Below are positions 33,121 to 42,235 of a stretch of 64,000 nt of DNA, in pieces; positions within the stretch are counted from its first letter, which is position 1; each line of letters opens with the position of its first letter. The notes under the pieces are model-generated. The model had not been told where the DNA came from and ran no database searches. It saw only the letters and a list, made by a program, of their open reading frames with translations. A program made the translations under genes and the position numbers. The stretch is from Streptomyces sp. NBC_01268 (GTDB lineage Bacteria; Actinomycetota; Actinomycetes; Streptomycetales; Streptomycetaceae), in NCBI RefSeq assembly GCF_036240795.1, contig NZ_CP108454.1:186001-250000 (forward strand), given 5' to 3'.

Positions 33121-34395
33121 ATGCACTCCTCCCGCCCACCCCGCCGCCGCCTCGGCAAGGCCCTCTCGGCCCTCGCCGGCGCCGCCCTGCTGCTCGGGCT
33201 CGCCGCCACCGCTCCCGCACCCGCCGCCGAGGTCGACACCCGCGTCGCCCCGGCCGCGCAGGCCGCCGCCGTCACCTTCAACGAGGACTTCGACGGCCCC
33301 GCCGGCTCCGCCGTCAACGCCGGTCGCTGGCAGATCGAGACGGGCGACAACGTCAACAACCACGAGCGGCAGTACTACACCGCGGGCGCCGCCAACGCCG
33401 CCCTCGACGGGCAGGGCCACCTGGTCATCACGGCGCGGCGCGAGAACCCCGGCAACTACCAATGCTGGTACGGCCGTTGCGAATACACCTCGGCCCGCCT
33501 CAACACCTCCGGCAAGTTCACCGCGCAGTACGGGCGGGTCGAGGCGCGGATGAAGGTGCCCCGCGGTCAGGGCATGTGGCCCGCGTTCTGGATGCTCGGG
33601 AACGACATCGGCCAGGTCGGCTGGCCCAATTCCGGCGAGATCGACGTCATGGAGAACGTCGGCTTCGAGCCCTCCACCGTCCACGGCACCCTGCACGGTC
33701 CGGGCTACTCGGGCTCCGGCGGCATCGGCGCCGGCTACACGCTGCCCGGCGGGCAGGCCTTCGCCGACGCGTTCCACACCTTCGCCGTCGACTGGGCGCC
33801 CGACCGGATCACCTGGTCCGTGGACGGGACCGTGTACCAGACCCGTACGCCCGCCGACCTGGGCGGCCGCAGCTGGGTCTTCAACAAGCCGTTCTTCCTG
33901 ATCCTCAACCTGGCCGTCGGCGGCTACTGGCCCGGCGACCCGGACGGCTCGACCACCTTCCCGAAGGAACTCGTCGTGGACCACGTCCGTGTCACCACCG
34001 GGGACGCCCCCGGCACGGGCGGCCGGATCACGGGCATCGGCGGCAAGTGCGTGGACGTCGCCGCGGCGAACACGGCCAACGGCACCCCCATCCAGCTCTA
34101 CGACTGCAACGGAACCGCCGCCCAGCAGTGGACGGTCGGCTCGGACGGCACGATCCGCGCGCTCGGCAAGTGCCTCGACGCGGCCTCCGGGGGTACGGCG
34201 GACGGGACCCTCGTGCAGCTGTGGGACTGCAACGGCACGGGAGCCCAGCGCTGGGCCGTCAGCGGAGCACGGGACATCGTGAACATCCAGGCGAACAAGT
34301 GCCTGGACGCGACGGGCAACAGCTCGGCGAACGGCACCCGGCTCCAGTTGTGGACCTGCAGCGGCGGGGCGAACCAGAAGTGGACGGTCGGCTGA
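33121..34395 (+). CDS. secreted GH16 beta-glucanase with CBM13 (ricin-type) domain
   Basis: A 424-residue exported enzyme. A signal peptide (LGKALSALAGAALLLGLAAT) ends near residue 36. The GH16 catalytic domain (about 50-295) carries the signature GEIDVME with nucleophile E173, D175 and acid/base E178, flanked by WPAFWMLG and DWAPDRITWSVDG. The C-terminal domain (about 300-424) is a ricin-B-type beta-trefoil with three repeats (GKCVDVAAANTANGTPIQLY, GKCLDAASGG..., NKCLDATGN...), each with a QxW end. Such enzymes cut beta-1,3- or mixed glucans in fungal, plant or algal walls. ATG 33121 has a GGAAGAGAGAGC site. An 11-bp repeat array precedes it. Confidence 0.95.
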   Translation: MHSSRPPRRRLGKALSALAGAALLLGLAATAPAPAAEVDTRVAPAAQAAAVTFNEDFDGPAGSAVNAGRWQIETGDNVNNHERQYYTAGAANAALDGQGHLVITARRENPGNYQCWYGRCEYTSARLNTSGKFTAQYGRVEARMKVPRGQGMWPAFWMLGNDIGQVGWPNSGEIDVMENVGFEPSTVHGTLHGPGYSGSGGIGAGYTLPGGQAFADAFHTFAVDWAPDRITWSVDGTVYQTRTPADLGGRSWVFNKPFFLILNLAVGGYWPGDPDGSTTFPKELVVDHVRVTTGDAPGTGGRITGIGGKCVDVAAANTANGTPIQLYDCNGTAAQQWTVGSDGTIRALGKCLDAASGGTADGTLVQLWDCNGTGAQRWAVSGARDIVNIQANKCLDATGNSSANGTRLQLWTCSGGANQKWTVG

Positions 34396-34476
34396 CCGGG
34401 CTCCGGCCCCGCACCGACTCCAGAGCGGTCACCAAGCACTGACCACCCCGCCCGGCGTCCGACGCCACCTCCGTCG

Positions 34477-34538
34477 CCCGGTCGGGCGGACATCTCGTCG
34501 TCGTCACGCGCCCCCGACGAGATGTCCGTCCGGCCGGG
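34477..34538. terminator. 24-bp bidirectional hairpin
   Basis: Bases 34477-34500 pair with 34515-34538 (24 pairs, two of them G-U) around a 14-base loop. The core is CGGACATCTCGTCG/CGACGAGATGTCCG. It lies between the convergent glucanase and WYL-regulator genes and should end both transcripts. Confidence 0.85.
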
Positions 34539-34601
34539 GGTGGTCGGTCTGCCCGTGGAAGTGTTGGAGGCTACCCCTAGGGCCAGCGCGCTGCCTATTG
34601 C

Positions 34602-35558
34602 TCAGGAAGGGGCCGGCGGTCCGTACACACCGGCCAGCTCCACCGCAAGACGTGCGAGCCGCTCCCTTGCCTCCGGCGGGTCCAGCACCTCGATGCGTGC
34701 CCCGAGCCCGGCCAGCTGTGTCGCGACGACCTCCGTCGTCGGCCCGTCGACCCGTATCTCCGTCCACCCGTCGGGGAGCTCCGGGCCGACGTGCAGGCGC
34801 CCGGCGAAGAGCCTCTCCAGGATCGCCATGGCACCCGGCTCGGCCCGGGCCCGGACCGTCGCCGCGTACAGCCGTTCCTCCAGGCGCGCGGCGAACGAAC
34901 GCCAGACCGTGGGAAGGTCGAAGCCGGGCGGCCGTACGACGGGCTCGCCGGTCGCCTCGACCGAGGCGACCCGGCTGAGCCGGAACGTCCGCAGGCCCCG
35001 CTCCGTCTCGGCGACGAGATAGTCGTGACCGGCCTTGGCCACGAGCCCGAGCGGATGGACGGTTCGCACCCCGAGGGGCTTGCCGGGCCCGGCGTACCCG
35101 AGCCGCACCTGGATCCCGTCCACCACGGCCCGCCGGAGCGCGTCGAGGTGCGGCCCCGTGGCCGTGACGTCGGCGCGGGACCAGTCCGTGCCGTCGTTGT
35201 GGCCGGCCCGCGACGCGGCCTCGGCACCCGACCGCAGGGGTGCGGGAAGGGCACGTACCAACTTGCGCAGTGCCGTGCGGAGTTCGGGCGTGGTCGACGA
35301 GGGGCCCGCCAGCAGGAACAGTGCCCGGGTCTCCTCCGCTGTCAGCCCGGTGAGGTCCGTACGGGCGCCGCCGACCAGCGACCAGCCGCCGCCACGGCCA
35401 CGCTGCGAGTAGACCGGGATGCCCGCGGTGGACAGGGCCTCCAGGTCGCGGCGCGCCGTCCGCGGCGACACTTCGAGTTCGGCGGCGACCTCGGCCACGG
35501 TCACACGGGTACGCGTTTGGAGGAACAGCAGGGTTGCCACCAGGCGATCGGCTCTCAT
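34602..35558 (-). CDS. WYL-domain transcriptional regulator
   Basis: A 318-residue regulator. The N-terminal HTH_11 winged helix (LVATLLFLQTRTRVTVAEVA, ELEVSPRTARRDLEAL) is followed by IPVYSQRGRGGGWSL, then the WYL ligand-binding region (VRTVHPLGLVAKAGHDYLVA) and the C-terminal extension. This is the common DeoR-like/PafBC-like type. ATG 35558 (MRADRLVATLL) is the family start. Its target is not obvious; the upstream region (35559-35754) may hold its own promoter. Confidence 0.92.
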   Translation of the reverse strand: MRADRLVATLLFLQTRTRVTVAEVAAELEVSPRTARRDLEALSTAGIPVYSQRGRGGGWSLVGGARTDLTGLTAEETRALFLLAGPSSTTPELRTALRKLVRALPAPLRSGAEAASRAGHNDGTDWSRADVTATGPHLDALRRAVVDGIQVRLGYAGPGKPLGVRTVHPLGLVAKAGHDYLVAETERGLRTFRLSRVASVEATGEPVVRPPGFDLPTVWRSFAARLEERLYAATVRARAEPGAMAILERLFAGRLHVGPELPDGWTEIRVDGPTTEVVATQLAGLGARIEVLDPPEARERLARLAVELAGVYGPPAPS

Positions 35559-35754
35559 GCCGACCATTCTCTTTCTGAAAGCGGCCAGGAGATGACCTGT
35601 TTCGGCTTCCAGGATGAGGTCATGACGCACACCGTGTGACGGTGCGCCGTTCGGGGCCGCGGTCGACGTCGACGAGGACGCGCCGGCCATCGACCGCCTC
35701 GTAGCGTGGTGTGGACGCAAGCCGTGATCAGCCTCCGAAACGAGGCATGACGGC

Positions 35755-35788
35755 GTCGGCCCCGTCCTCGGACGAGGACGGGGCCGAC
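35755..35788 (-). terminator. 16-bp hairpin after small secreted protein gene
   Basis: GTCGGCCCCGTCCTCG (35755-35770) and CGAGGACGGGGCCGAC (35773-35788) form a near-continuous stem, 13 bases past the stop of the leftward gene at 35802. Confidence 0.8.
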
Positions 35789-35801
35789 CGGGGGCTTTCG
35801 G

Positions 35802-36152
35802 TCAGAGGTTCTTCCAGCTCGAGCAGCCCTTGTTGTCCTCGCAGACCCGGATCGATGTCACGCTGGACCAGTACGTGACGGAGGAGCCAGTGGAGTCGTG
35901 TCCGGTGCCATCCCACTGGGACAGGTGACTGCCGTCCGCCAGCCGGAAGTCCGCGAAGACCCCGTTGCCGTCGGACTCGCCGTCGTAGACGTAGACGTTG
36001 CTGCCGTTGGCCACGGCGAAGTCGTCGCCGTGCCAGACCTCGGCGTAGCCGAGGGTCGATGCGGACGCCGACGTGGTGACGGCGAGAGTGGCGGCGGCGA
36101 CACCGATGGCGATGGCCGCGATCTTGCCCGCAAGGGGCTTCTTCGTTGTCAT
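35802..36152 (-). CDS. small secreted protein
   Basis: A 116-residue exported protein. The signal peptide (IAAIAIGVAAATLAVTTSAS) ends at SASA/S near residue 33. The mature chain is acidic and aromatic (YAEVWHGDDFAVANGSNVYV), ends CEDNKGCSSWKNL, and has one cysteine pair. It resembles the many short proteins of unknown role that Streptomyces secretes. ATG 36152 is the best start. It has its own strong terminator, so it is probably a single-gene transcript. Confidence 0.8.
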   Translation of the reverse strand: MTTKKPLAGKIAAIAIGVAAATLAVTTSASASTLGYAEVWHGDDFAVANGSNVYVYDGESDGNGVFADFRLADGSHLSQWDGTGHDSTGSSVTYWSSVTSIRVCEDNKGCSSWKNL

Positions 36153-36678
36153 GCCGTGGACGCTAGTAGGGGCTGATCGCCCCCTGTCATACCGCTTCGC
36201 GTCGTCTGGGAAGGCCTCTGGAACAGGTCGTTCGCCGGTCGGGCGCCGGCTGCCCACCGGTGGTATCCGACCGCAAACGAACCGCAAGGCGCGTCAGCAG
36301 TGGCGATGACGCCGACGCCCTGACCGGCGCAGCGGTGCCGCTTGACACGATTCAGCCGGAGCCGGGGCGCCCCGCACCGTTCCGCGCGGCGTGAACTGGG
36401 CGTCGTGACACCCCGTCGGGCCTCTGTCCGCCCGCGCCGAGTGAGGCCTTACGGGCCTGGCGGTCATCCGGCGCCCTGAGCCTCGGTGTCCAGGTGCCGA
36501 GGGTCGGCCGGAACGGGCAGAGTCCCCGGCCGGCTCCCCGCCGTACGCGGAGTCAGGACCCGCCCAGCCTCTTCTTCGACAGGGTCACCGTCGGGGGACG
36601 TGCGCGGAGGCGAGCCGGCGCACGTGGCCGTCGCGGTGGTTGACCTACCTGGCCGGGGTGTTGTCGCCGGACGTGTGG
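36153..36678. other. gene-free region
   Basis: No gene was recognised in these 526 bases. They lie between the start of the small secreted protein gene and the end of the epimerase-like gene on the same strand. Frames here are Arg/Pro-rich and have no ribosome sites. No repeats or strong hairpins were noted. Confidence 0.5.
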
Positions 36679-37401
36679 TCAGCGGCGTCGTGGTTCCCAG
36701 CGCAGCACGTCGCGGGCCTTGGCGGGGCTCCAGCGTCCGTCTTGGTCCGTGCCGGTGATGTGGAAGACGTCGAAGCCGTCGCGGTGCTCGAGGGCGGCCA
36801 GCACGGCTCGTGCCAGGTCGTCGGCGGCCAGGGCGTGGACCGGTGCACCGTCCGCGGTGTGGGTCCTGGGTGGTTGGCCGGGCAGTGCCCAGGCGGGCCA
36901 TGCCTGGTCGGTGGTCGGCCAGGCCAGACGCAGCACGGTCACCGACATGTCCCACTCGAAGGCGGCGGCGTGGCAGACCTGTTCGGCCAGGCGTTTCGTC
37001 AGGCCGTACAGGTCGGTGGCGTCCGGCGGCACCGATTCGTCGAGGCGGCGTGTGGTGAGGTCGCGGTAGACGGAGAGGCTGGACAGGTGCACCGCGTGGG
37101 GGACGCCGGCCTCGTGGGCGGCGGCCAGGGCGAGGTGGACGGAGGTGACGTTGACTTCGAAGGCGTGCGCGGCGTCGGCCAGCTGGTGGCCGGCGGGGTT
37201 GGCGAGGGCGGTGTGCAGGATGACGTCGGCGCCGACCATGGCGGCGGCGAGGTCGTCCGGATCGGTGGCGGATCCGGTGCGGTGGGTGTGGGCGCCGGTG
37301 CTGGGCCGCGGGTCGAGCACGGTGACCTCGTGCCGAGCGGCCAGGGCGGGGAGGATCAGCCCTGCGACGTAGCCGCCACACCCGATCACCAGGACGCGCA
37401 T
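36679..37401 (-). CDS. NAD(P)-dependent epimerase-like short-chain dehydrogenase
   Basis: A 240-residue extended-SDR-like protein. The nucleotide site is VIGCGGYVAGLILPAL, a GxGGxxxG variant, and the acidic end VTVLDPRP follows strand two. The serine/tyrosine/lysine residues are in LSSLSVYRDL and DLYGLTKRLAEQV. It is shorter than typical epimerases (about 300 residues). Substrate unknown. It stands alone. Confidence 0.88.
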   Translation of the reverse strand: MRVLVIGCGGYVAGLILPALAARHEVTVLDPRPSTGAHTHRTGSATDPDDLAAAMVGADVILHTALANPAGHQLADAAHAFEVNVTSVHLALAAAHEAGVPHAVHLSSLSVYRDLTTRRLDESVPPDATDLYGLTKRLAEQVCHAAAFEWDMSVTVLRLAWPTTDQAWPAWALPGQPPRTHTADGAPVHALAADDLARAVLAALEHRDGFDVFHITGTDQDGRWSPAKARDVLRWEPRRR

Positions 37402-38087
37402 GCCGCCACGCTAGCAGCCGGGTACGCGCGCCGGGGAGACGGAGGATCCGGAGCTCTCGTTCTCCTTCGTGAGGACGAGCGGGCCGAAGGGGGGAGGGCG
37501 AGGGCAGGTCGTCGCCGTCGGCCGCTGCCGTCTCCCGCCAGTGCGCACCTGCCCCGTCTCCCGACCTGTCGGATCCGGTCGGCAGCTCCTCGGGCCGTCC
37601 AACGCGACACGGTCCCTCCACACGGTCCATGCGGTGCCGGCAACGGAGAGACCGCTGTACCGCTCACACGAGAACGATCAGGACACGACGCAGTCGACGG
37701 CTTCACGGCCGAGGACCGTTCACGCCGTCTACCGGACTCTCCGCGCCAACCGGGATGTCCACACCCGACCGGGCGGCCGTCCCACGGAGCCTCCGGCGAT
37801 CCGGAGATCGATGCCCTCACCTGCACGACTGCGCCGACAGCCCCGCTGGGGCCGCCTTCGCGCACAAGGTGGCGACGACTCAGGTGAGAAGCCGGCCCGC
37901 TTGACCTGACCCCGTGCAGTGGACCATGGTCACCCGGGCCTCGGTGATCCCCATCGACCCGCATACTTCACGCCGCCGGCTAGGCCGGCATCAGTCTCGA
38001 CCACCGCCCCTTCCGCCGAAGGCCTCTGCACCGGCGGCGGTCCCCGCAAGCGACGAAGCGACGAAGCGACGAAAGGCAGTTCCTGTC
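37402..38087. other. gene-free region upstream of SGNH/FG-GAP gene
   Basis: No gene was recognised in these 686 bases, and frames in both directions are Arg/Pro-rich. It should hold the promoter of the large secreted esterase, but no clear element was seen apart from an 8-bp tandem repeat at its end. Confidence 0.5.
38051..38074 (+). repeat. three 8-bp CGACGAAG repeats beside the ribosome site
   Basis: CGACGAAG, CGACGAAG and CGACGAAA follow head to tail at 38051-38074. The last copy merges into GAAAGG, the ribosome site of the gene starting at 38088, so slippage could alter translation. Confidence 0.65.
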
Positions 38088-40709
38088 ATGCCTGGCACAA
38101 CATTCAGACTCACGAGGACGAGGTCCGTGGCGGCCGCCCTCGTGATCGGGCTGGCCGCCACCGGACTCGCGGCGACGCCCGCGAGCGCCGCTGACACGAT
38201 CTATCCCTCGTTCAGCAGCGCATTCAACAACGCCGGCATCGCGACGAACGCCAATCCGAGCATCGCCGACCTCGACGGCGCGGGCAACAGCCTGTCCGCC
38301 GACGCGCTCAACGCCGCCGGCTGGACCCGCGGAGCGAACGTCACCGTCAACGCCACCACGTACACGCTCCCCGACGTGGCCCCCGGTCAGCCGGACAACA
38401 TCATCGCCGACCAGCAGACCGTCCCCGTGTCCGGTTCCGGCAATGCCCTCGGATTCCTGCTCACCTCGACCGGTGGCGCGGTGAGTGGCTCGGGGGAGGT
38501 CCACTACAGCGACGGCACCACCTCGGCATACGATCTCGACAAGGTCGGAGACTGGGCCACAGGCAGCTCCGTCGTGGCCGCTGTCGTCCTGAACCGCTCT
38601 GCGCGGGCCACCACCCCGGTGAATCTCTACGCAGTGACCGTTCCGATCACCCAGAGCAAGACCGTCAGCGCCGTCACCCTGCCGGCCGCCACCGCCGCAA
38701 AGCGCCTGCACGTCTTCTCCGCTGCGGTGCGGAGCACCCCGGCAGCACCTGGAGGCGACTTCTGGACCGGGAGCTGGGGCACGGCCTTCAGTTCTGCCTA
38801 TACCACCACGAAGATGGGGGCCGCGTACCCCGACTGGACGAACCAGACCTTCCGCATGGTCGTCAGTCCTCATACGAGCGGTACCACGGCCCGCCTGCGG
38901 TTCGCCAACACCTTCTCCCCCAGTCCTCTGAAGCTCGGGCATGTCACGGTGGCCACACAAGCCGCGGGAGGAAGCGCCACGCAGACCCCGGCCACCCTGA
39001 CCTTCCGGGGCAGCCAGCAGGCGACCATCCCCGCGGGTGGCGAACTCGTCAGCGATCCGGTTCCCTTCCCCGTCACGGCCGGGAAGAGCCTGCTGGTCAG
39101 CTACCACCTGCCGGGGTCCGTGAAGGTGTTCTCCTACCACGGGTACGCCAAAGCGACCTCGTACACCACCGCCTGGCAGGGTGGTGATCACACCACGGAC
39201 GTGAGCGAGACCGCTTTCACCAAGAAGGACCTCACGTTCTGGGGGCTGCTCAACGGCATCGACGTCGCCACCAGCGGCAATCCGGGAACCGTCGTCGCCC
39301 TCGGTGACTCCCAGACCGACGCCGCACGCAGCACCACCAACGCCAACCGGCGTTGGCCCGACTTCTACGCGGCCTTCCTCAGGGAGAAGGGCGACGGCAG
39401 CGGAGTCCTCAACGCCGGCATCAGTTCCAACCGGCTCATCAAGGATCCCGAAGATCACCCGGACAGGGGGCCCAGTGCGCTGAACCGCCTCGACCGTGAC
39501 GTCTTCGCCCAGCCCAACGTCCGCGAGGTCGTCCTCTACGAGGGCGTCAACGACATCGTCCACGAGGGAGCATCAGCCGCGGACGTCACGGACGGCATCA
39601 AGAAGCTCGCCGCCCAGGCACGCGCCCGTGGAATCCGCGTCACCGTCGCCACCATCCCCGGGTTCTCCGGCTACACCGCCTACCCCGCTCTCTACGCGTC
39701 CTCCAACTTCCGCATCCACGAAGCGGTCCGCCAGTCGGTGAACGCGTACATCCGCACCACGGGCGACATCGACGCCTACGTCGACTTCGACCTCGCCACC
39801 CGGGACACGGACGACCCCTACGCGCTCCGCAGCACGTACGCACTCGCCGAGGAGGGCGAAACGACCGACTGGCTGCACTTCAACGACGCCGGCACGGAGC
39901 TCCTCGCGCGTACCCTCGCCGACCGTTCCAACGGTGTGCCGTTGCCGATGGGGGAAACCGTGTCAGCCGACTTCAACGGCGACTCGATCTCCGACGTCCT
40001 CGCCCGACACGACCCTTCGGGCGCGCTGCAGATGCGGCTCGGCCTCGGCGACGGCAGCTTCGCCGCCCCCACCCATGTGACCAACGGCTGGCAGGACTTC
40101 TCCGAGACCGTCGCCGGGGACTTCAACGGCGACCACAAGGCGGACATCCTGGCCCGCTACGACGGCCCCGCCCGTCAGGGCGCCCCTCCCAGGGGCACCC
40201 TCCGCATCTGGACCAACCGGGGCGACGGCACCTTCAACGCCCCCACGACGGTCACCGAGGACTGGGAGTTCACCCAGACCACCGCCGCCGATTTCGACGG
40301 CAACCACACGACCGACCTCATCGCCCGCGACGCCGCCGGCAACCTCAAGATCTGGTCCGGCCTCGACACCGGCAAGTTCCTGGGCCCTTGGCAAGTCACC
40401 GCGGGCTGGAACTTCACCCAGACGACCGCGGCGGACTTCAACGGCGACGGCGCGGCCGACATCATCGCTCGTGAGCCCACCTCGAACCGGCTCAAGATCT
40501 GGACACACAACAAGGAGGGATACTTCAACGCCCCGACCAACGTCACCGGCGGCTGGAGCTTCGGCCAGACCACCGCAGCCGCTGACCTCGACGGCGACGG
40601 CAAAGCCGATCTCATCGCCCGGGACGACACCACCGGCATCCTGAAGGCGTGGTCAGGCCGAGGCGACGCCACCTTCACCACCGCCAGCAACGTGATCGAA
40701 GGCTGGTAG
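38088..40709 (+). CDS. secreted SGNH/GDSL esterase with FG-GAP/VCBS repeats
   Basis: An 873-residue exported protein. A signal peptide ends at ASA/A near residue 36. An N-terminal beta-rich region (about 40-390) is followed by an SGNH hydrolase domain: block I VVALGDSQTDAARS with the serine, the Gly in GISSNRL, block III YEGVNDIVHEG and the closing DWLHFNDAG with Asp/His. The last 250 residues are five or six FG-GAP/VCBS-type repeats (SADFNGDSISDVLARHDPSG, then GDFNGDHKADIL..., DFDGNHTTDLI...) with calcium-binding DxNxDxxxD loops, a seven-bladed-propeller-like module. The layout suggests a carbohydrate esterase or lipase tethered to a polymer or surface. Confidence 0.93.
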   Translation: MPGTTFRLTRTRSVAAALVIGLAATGLAATPASAADTIYPSFSSAFNNAGIATNANPSIADLDGAGNSLSADALNAAGWTRGANVTVNATTYTLPDVAPGQPDNIIADQQTVPVSGSGNALGFLLTSTGGAVSGSGEVHYSDGTTSAYDLDKVGDWATGSSVVAAVVLNRSARATTPVNLYAVTVPITQSKTVSAVTLPAATAAKRLHVFSAAVRSTPAAPGGDFWTGSWGTAFSSAYTTTKMGAAYPDWTNQTFRMVVSPHTSGTTARLRFANTFSPSPLKLGHVTVATQAAGGSATQTPATLTFRGSQQATIPAGGELVSDPVPFPVTAGKSLLVSYHLPGSVKVFSYHGYAKATSYTTAWQGGDHTTDVSETAFTKKDLTFWGLLNGIDVATSGNPGTVVALGDSQTDAARSTTNANRRWPDFYAAFLREKGDGSGVLNAGISSNRLIKDPEDHPDRGPSALNRLDRDVFAQPNVREVVLYEGVNDIVHEGASAADVTDGIKKLAAQARARGIRVTVATIPGFSGYTAYPALYASSNFRIHEAVRQSVNAYIRTTGDIDAYVDFDLATRDTDDPYALRSTYALAEEGETTDWLHFNDAGTELLARTLADRSNGVPLPMGETVSADFNGDSISDVLARHDPSGALQMRLGLGDGSFAAPTHVTNGWQDFSETVAGDFNGDHKADILARYDGPARQGAPPRGTLRIWTNRGDGTFNAPTTVTEDWEFTQTTAADFDGNHTTDLIARDAAGNLKIWSGLDTGKFLGPWQVTAGWNFTQTTAADFNGDGAADIIAREPTSNRLKIWTHNKEGYFNAPTNVTGGWSFGQTTAAADLDGDGKADLIARDDTTGILKAWSGRGDATFTTASNVIEGW

Positions 40710-40842
40710 CCCCCACCGGACGACACGCCCTCGGCTCCCCCATCGAACAGCGGCCCAGGCCAAACTGCGCCCGGCACGCAGGGCGCAGCTGAACCCCACC
40801 CCCACACAGGCCACCGCGGAGGCAGCCCGCCGTCAGCTCGGG

Positions 40843-41070
40843 TCAGGCGACCCGCTGGCGCGCGGGCGCCTTCCGCGTCTTCACCCCTCCGATGACGAGC
40901 GCCAGCCCCACGGCCACGATGCCGAGGTAGGCGGAGGACGGCAGGTCGACGAGTTTGTGCATCCAGCCCCACTCCGTGCCGAAGAAGGTCTGCGAAGCGA
41001 AGCTCACGAGCCCCTGGGCTCCTACGACGTAGCCGATGCTTTCGAGGGTGTATCCGATGGTTGTCCGCAC
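40843..41070 (-). CDS. small integral membrane protein
   Basis: A 75-residue protein from GTG 41070 with a GAGAGGG site. It has two hydrophobic stretches (IGYVVGAQGLVSFASQTFFG; AYLGIVAVGLALVIGGV) separated by a short loop, and a basic C-terminus KTRKAPARQRVA. Proteins of this type are seen in Streptomyces but have no known role. No partner gene is adjacent. Confidence 0.72.
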   Translation of the reverse strand: MRTTIGYTLESIGYVVGAQGLVSFASQTFFGTEWGWMHKLVDLPSSAYLGIVAVGLALVIGGVKTRKAPARQRVA

Positions 41071-41150
41071 AGGTCAACCCTCTCGCGGCGGTGCCTCAAG
41101 ATCGTCCTTCGTAGGGTCGAGAACGCAGTAGGCCAAAGGATGCAGACCGA

Positions 41151-41240
41151 GTGCTCGAAGCCATCCGCCAGGAAGCCGAAGCCCTGACCGATGCCGTATC
41201 AGGGTTCTCGCCCCGGGCTGACGTAGTCTCCCGTCCGTGA
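41151..41240 (+). pseudogene. short coding-like ORF or N-terminal remnant
   Basis: A 29-codon frame from GTG 41151 reads VLEAIRQEAEALTDAVSGFS, with protein-like composition and AAAGGA upstream. It could be the N-terminal remnant of a larger helical protein (for example a DinB/maleylpyruvate-isomerase-like helix) or a tiny upstream ORF. It could conceivably be a small partner of the toxin-like gene at 41318. Evidence is weak. Confidence 0.25.
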
Positions 41241-41317
41241 CCTGACCATCCGGCAATCACCCGGTACGCGGGCGCAGCGTGTGTGCGTCCGCCCGCCGTC
41301 TTGTATGAGGAGGACTT

Positions 41318-41722
41318 GTGCGACGTGGTGAGGTCTGGTGGGTCGAGTTCGACGAGCGGCGGCCGGCCGTACTGCTGTCGGGAGACAGTGCGTCCGGGGT
41401 CCGGGTGATGCAGGTCGTCGCCCCGGCGGGTGTCGACATCAGCGGTCTCGGTGTCGAAGTGGCCGTGGGCGCCATGGAGGGGCTGCCCTTCGAAGGTGTG
41501 CTGCGGCTCGCGTTCCCGCGCCCGGGTTTCATCCCCTGTACGTGGCTGACCACGGTGTCCCGGGACGAACTGATCGAGCGGGCAGGCGTCCTGCCCTCCG
41601 CGAAGCTTCGTGAGATCGAGGAGGCCCTCCGACTCGCCGAGCAGGCGCGGGAGCGGACCCCGGAGGCGACCGCGAAGCTCAGTGAGATAAGGGACGCTCT
41701 TCTTCTCGGCGACCGCGGGTAG
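41318..41722 (+). CDS. PemK/MazF-like mRNA interferase family protein
   Basis: A 134-residue protein from GTG 41318 with a perfect AGGAGG site. The MazF/PemK fold is suggested by MRRGEVWWVEFDERRPAVLL, VMQVVAPAG, LPFEGVLRLAFPRPGFIPCT and TTVSRDELIERAGVL. Family members cut mRNA and are usually encoded with an antitoxin. Here no clear antitoxin precedes it, and the basic catalytic residues around the second strand are fewer than usual. It may be a solitary or non-toxic relative. The C-terminal 45 residues are an acidic coiled helix, unusual for MazF, and might be self-inhibitory. Confidence 0.75.
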   Translation: MRRGEVWWVEFDERRPAVLLSGDSASGVRVMQVVAPAGVDISGLGVEVAVGAMEGLPFEGVLRLAFPRPGFIPCTWLTTVSRDELIERAGVLPSAKLREIEEALRLAEQARERTPEATAKLSEIRDALLLGDRG

Positions 41723-42235
41723 GCGGAGCGGGAACGAACGCGCGTCGGCGATGACGTCGTCGCGCCTCGTCCAGGTGACGGTACCTCGGTCCCGTCAGGG
41801 CGTTACAGCCCCCAGCGCGTCGCGCCTCGTCCATGCCGGCCCCGCGCGGCTCCCATGGCACTGCGTCCCGGTCCTCTGGCGACGCGCTGGTGGAATCGCC
41901 TTCCGACTCGTCGGCCGAAGCGCCTTCCGACGGACCCGGGCGGCGTGTTGCTCGTGATCGCCGGTACCCCGCAGCCTGCCCCTCCGGCACCGCCCCCGAA
42001 CCCGGAATGCCCGGTACAGGAGGGCACTTGGGCTGGGAAAACGCAACTTGGACAGGGTCTGCTGAGGCAGCTACCTTCACCTGGTCCGCGGCGATCACGC
42101 ATGGTCGCCCAGGAGTTGTTCGAGGCTGAGCAGCGCGCGACGGGACGAGTCGGTCGATCACGCCCCACGAGTCGTCGCCCCGTGCGCATGCCACCGAACC
42201 TGGTCCGCACCAGGCGCCCCCAACCAAGGAGAGAC
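41723..42235. other. gene-free region with short direct repeat
   Basis: No gene was seen in these 513 bases. The sequence CGTCGCGCCTCGTCCA is found twice, at about 41754 and 41817. The stretch from 42000 to 42200 has lower GC than its surroundings. The end carries the AAGGAGAG ribosome site of the DUF3291 gene. Confidence 0.5.

Noticed and set aside
41723..42235. Protein-coding extension upstream of the DUF3291 gene
   Set aside because: The in-frame sequence from 41855 is Arg/Pro-rich and has no ribosome site; the AAGGAGAG site points to 42236.
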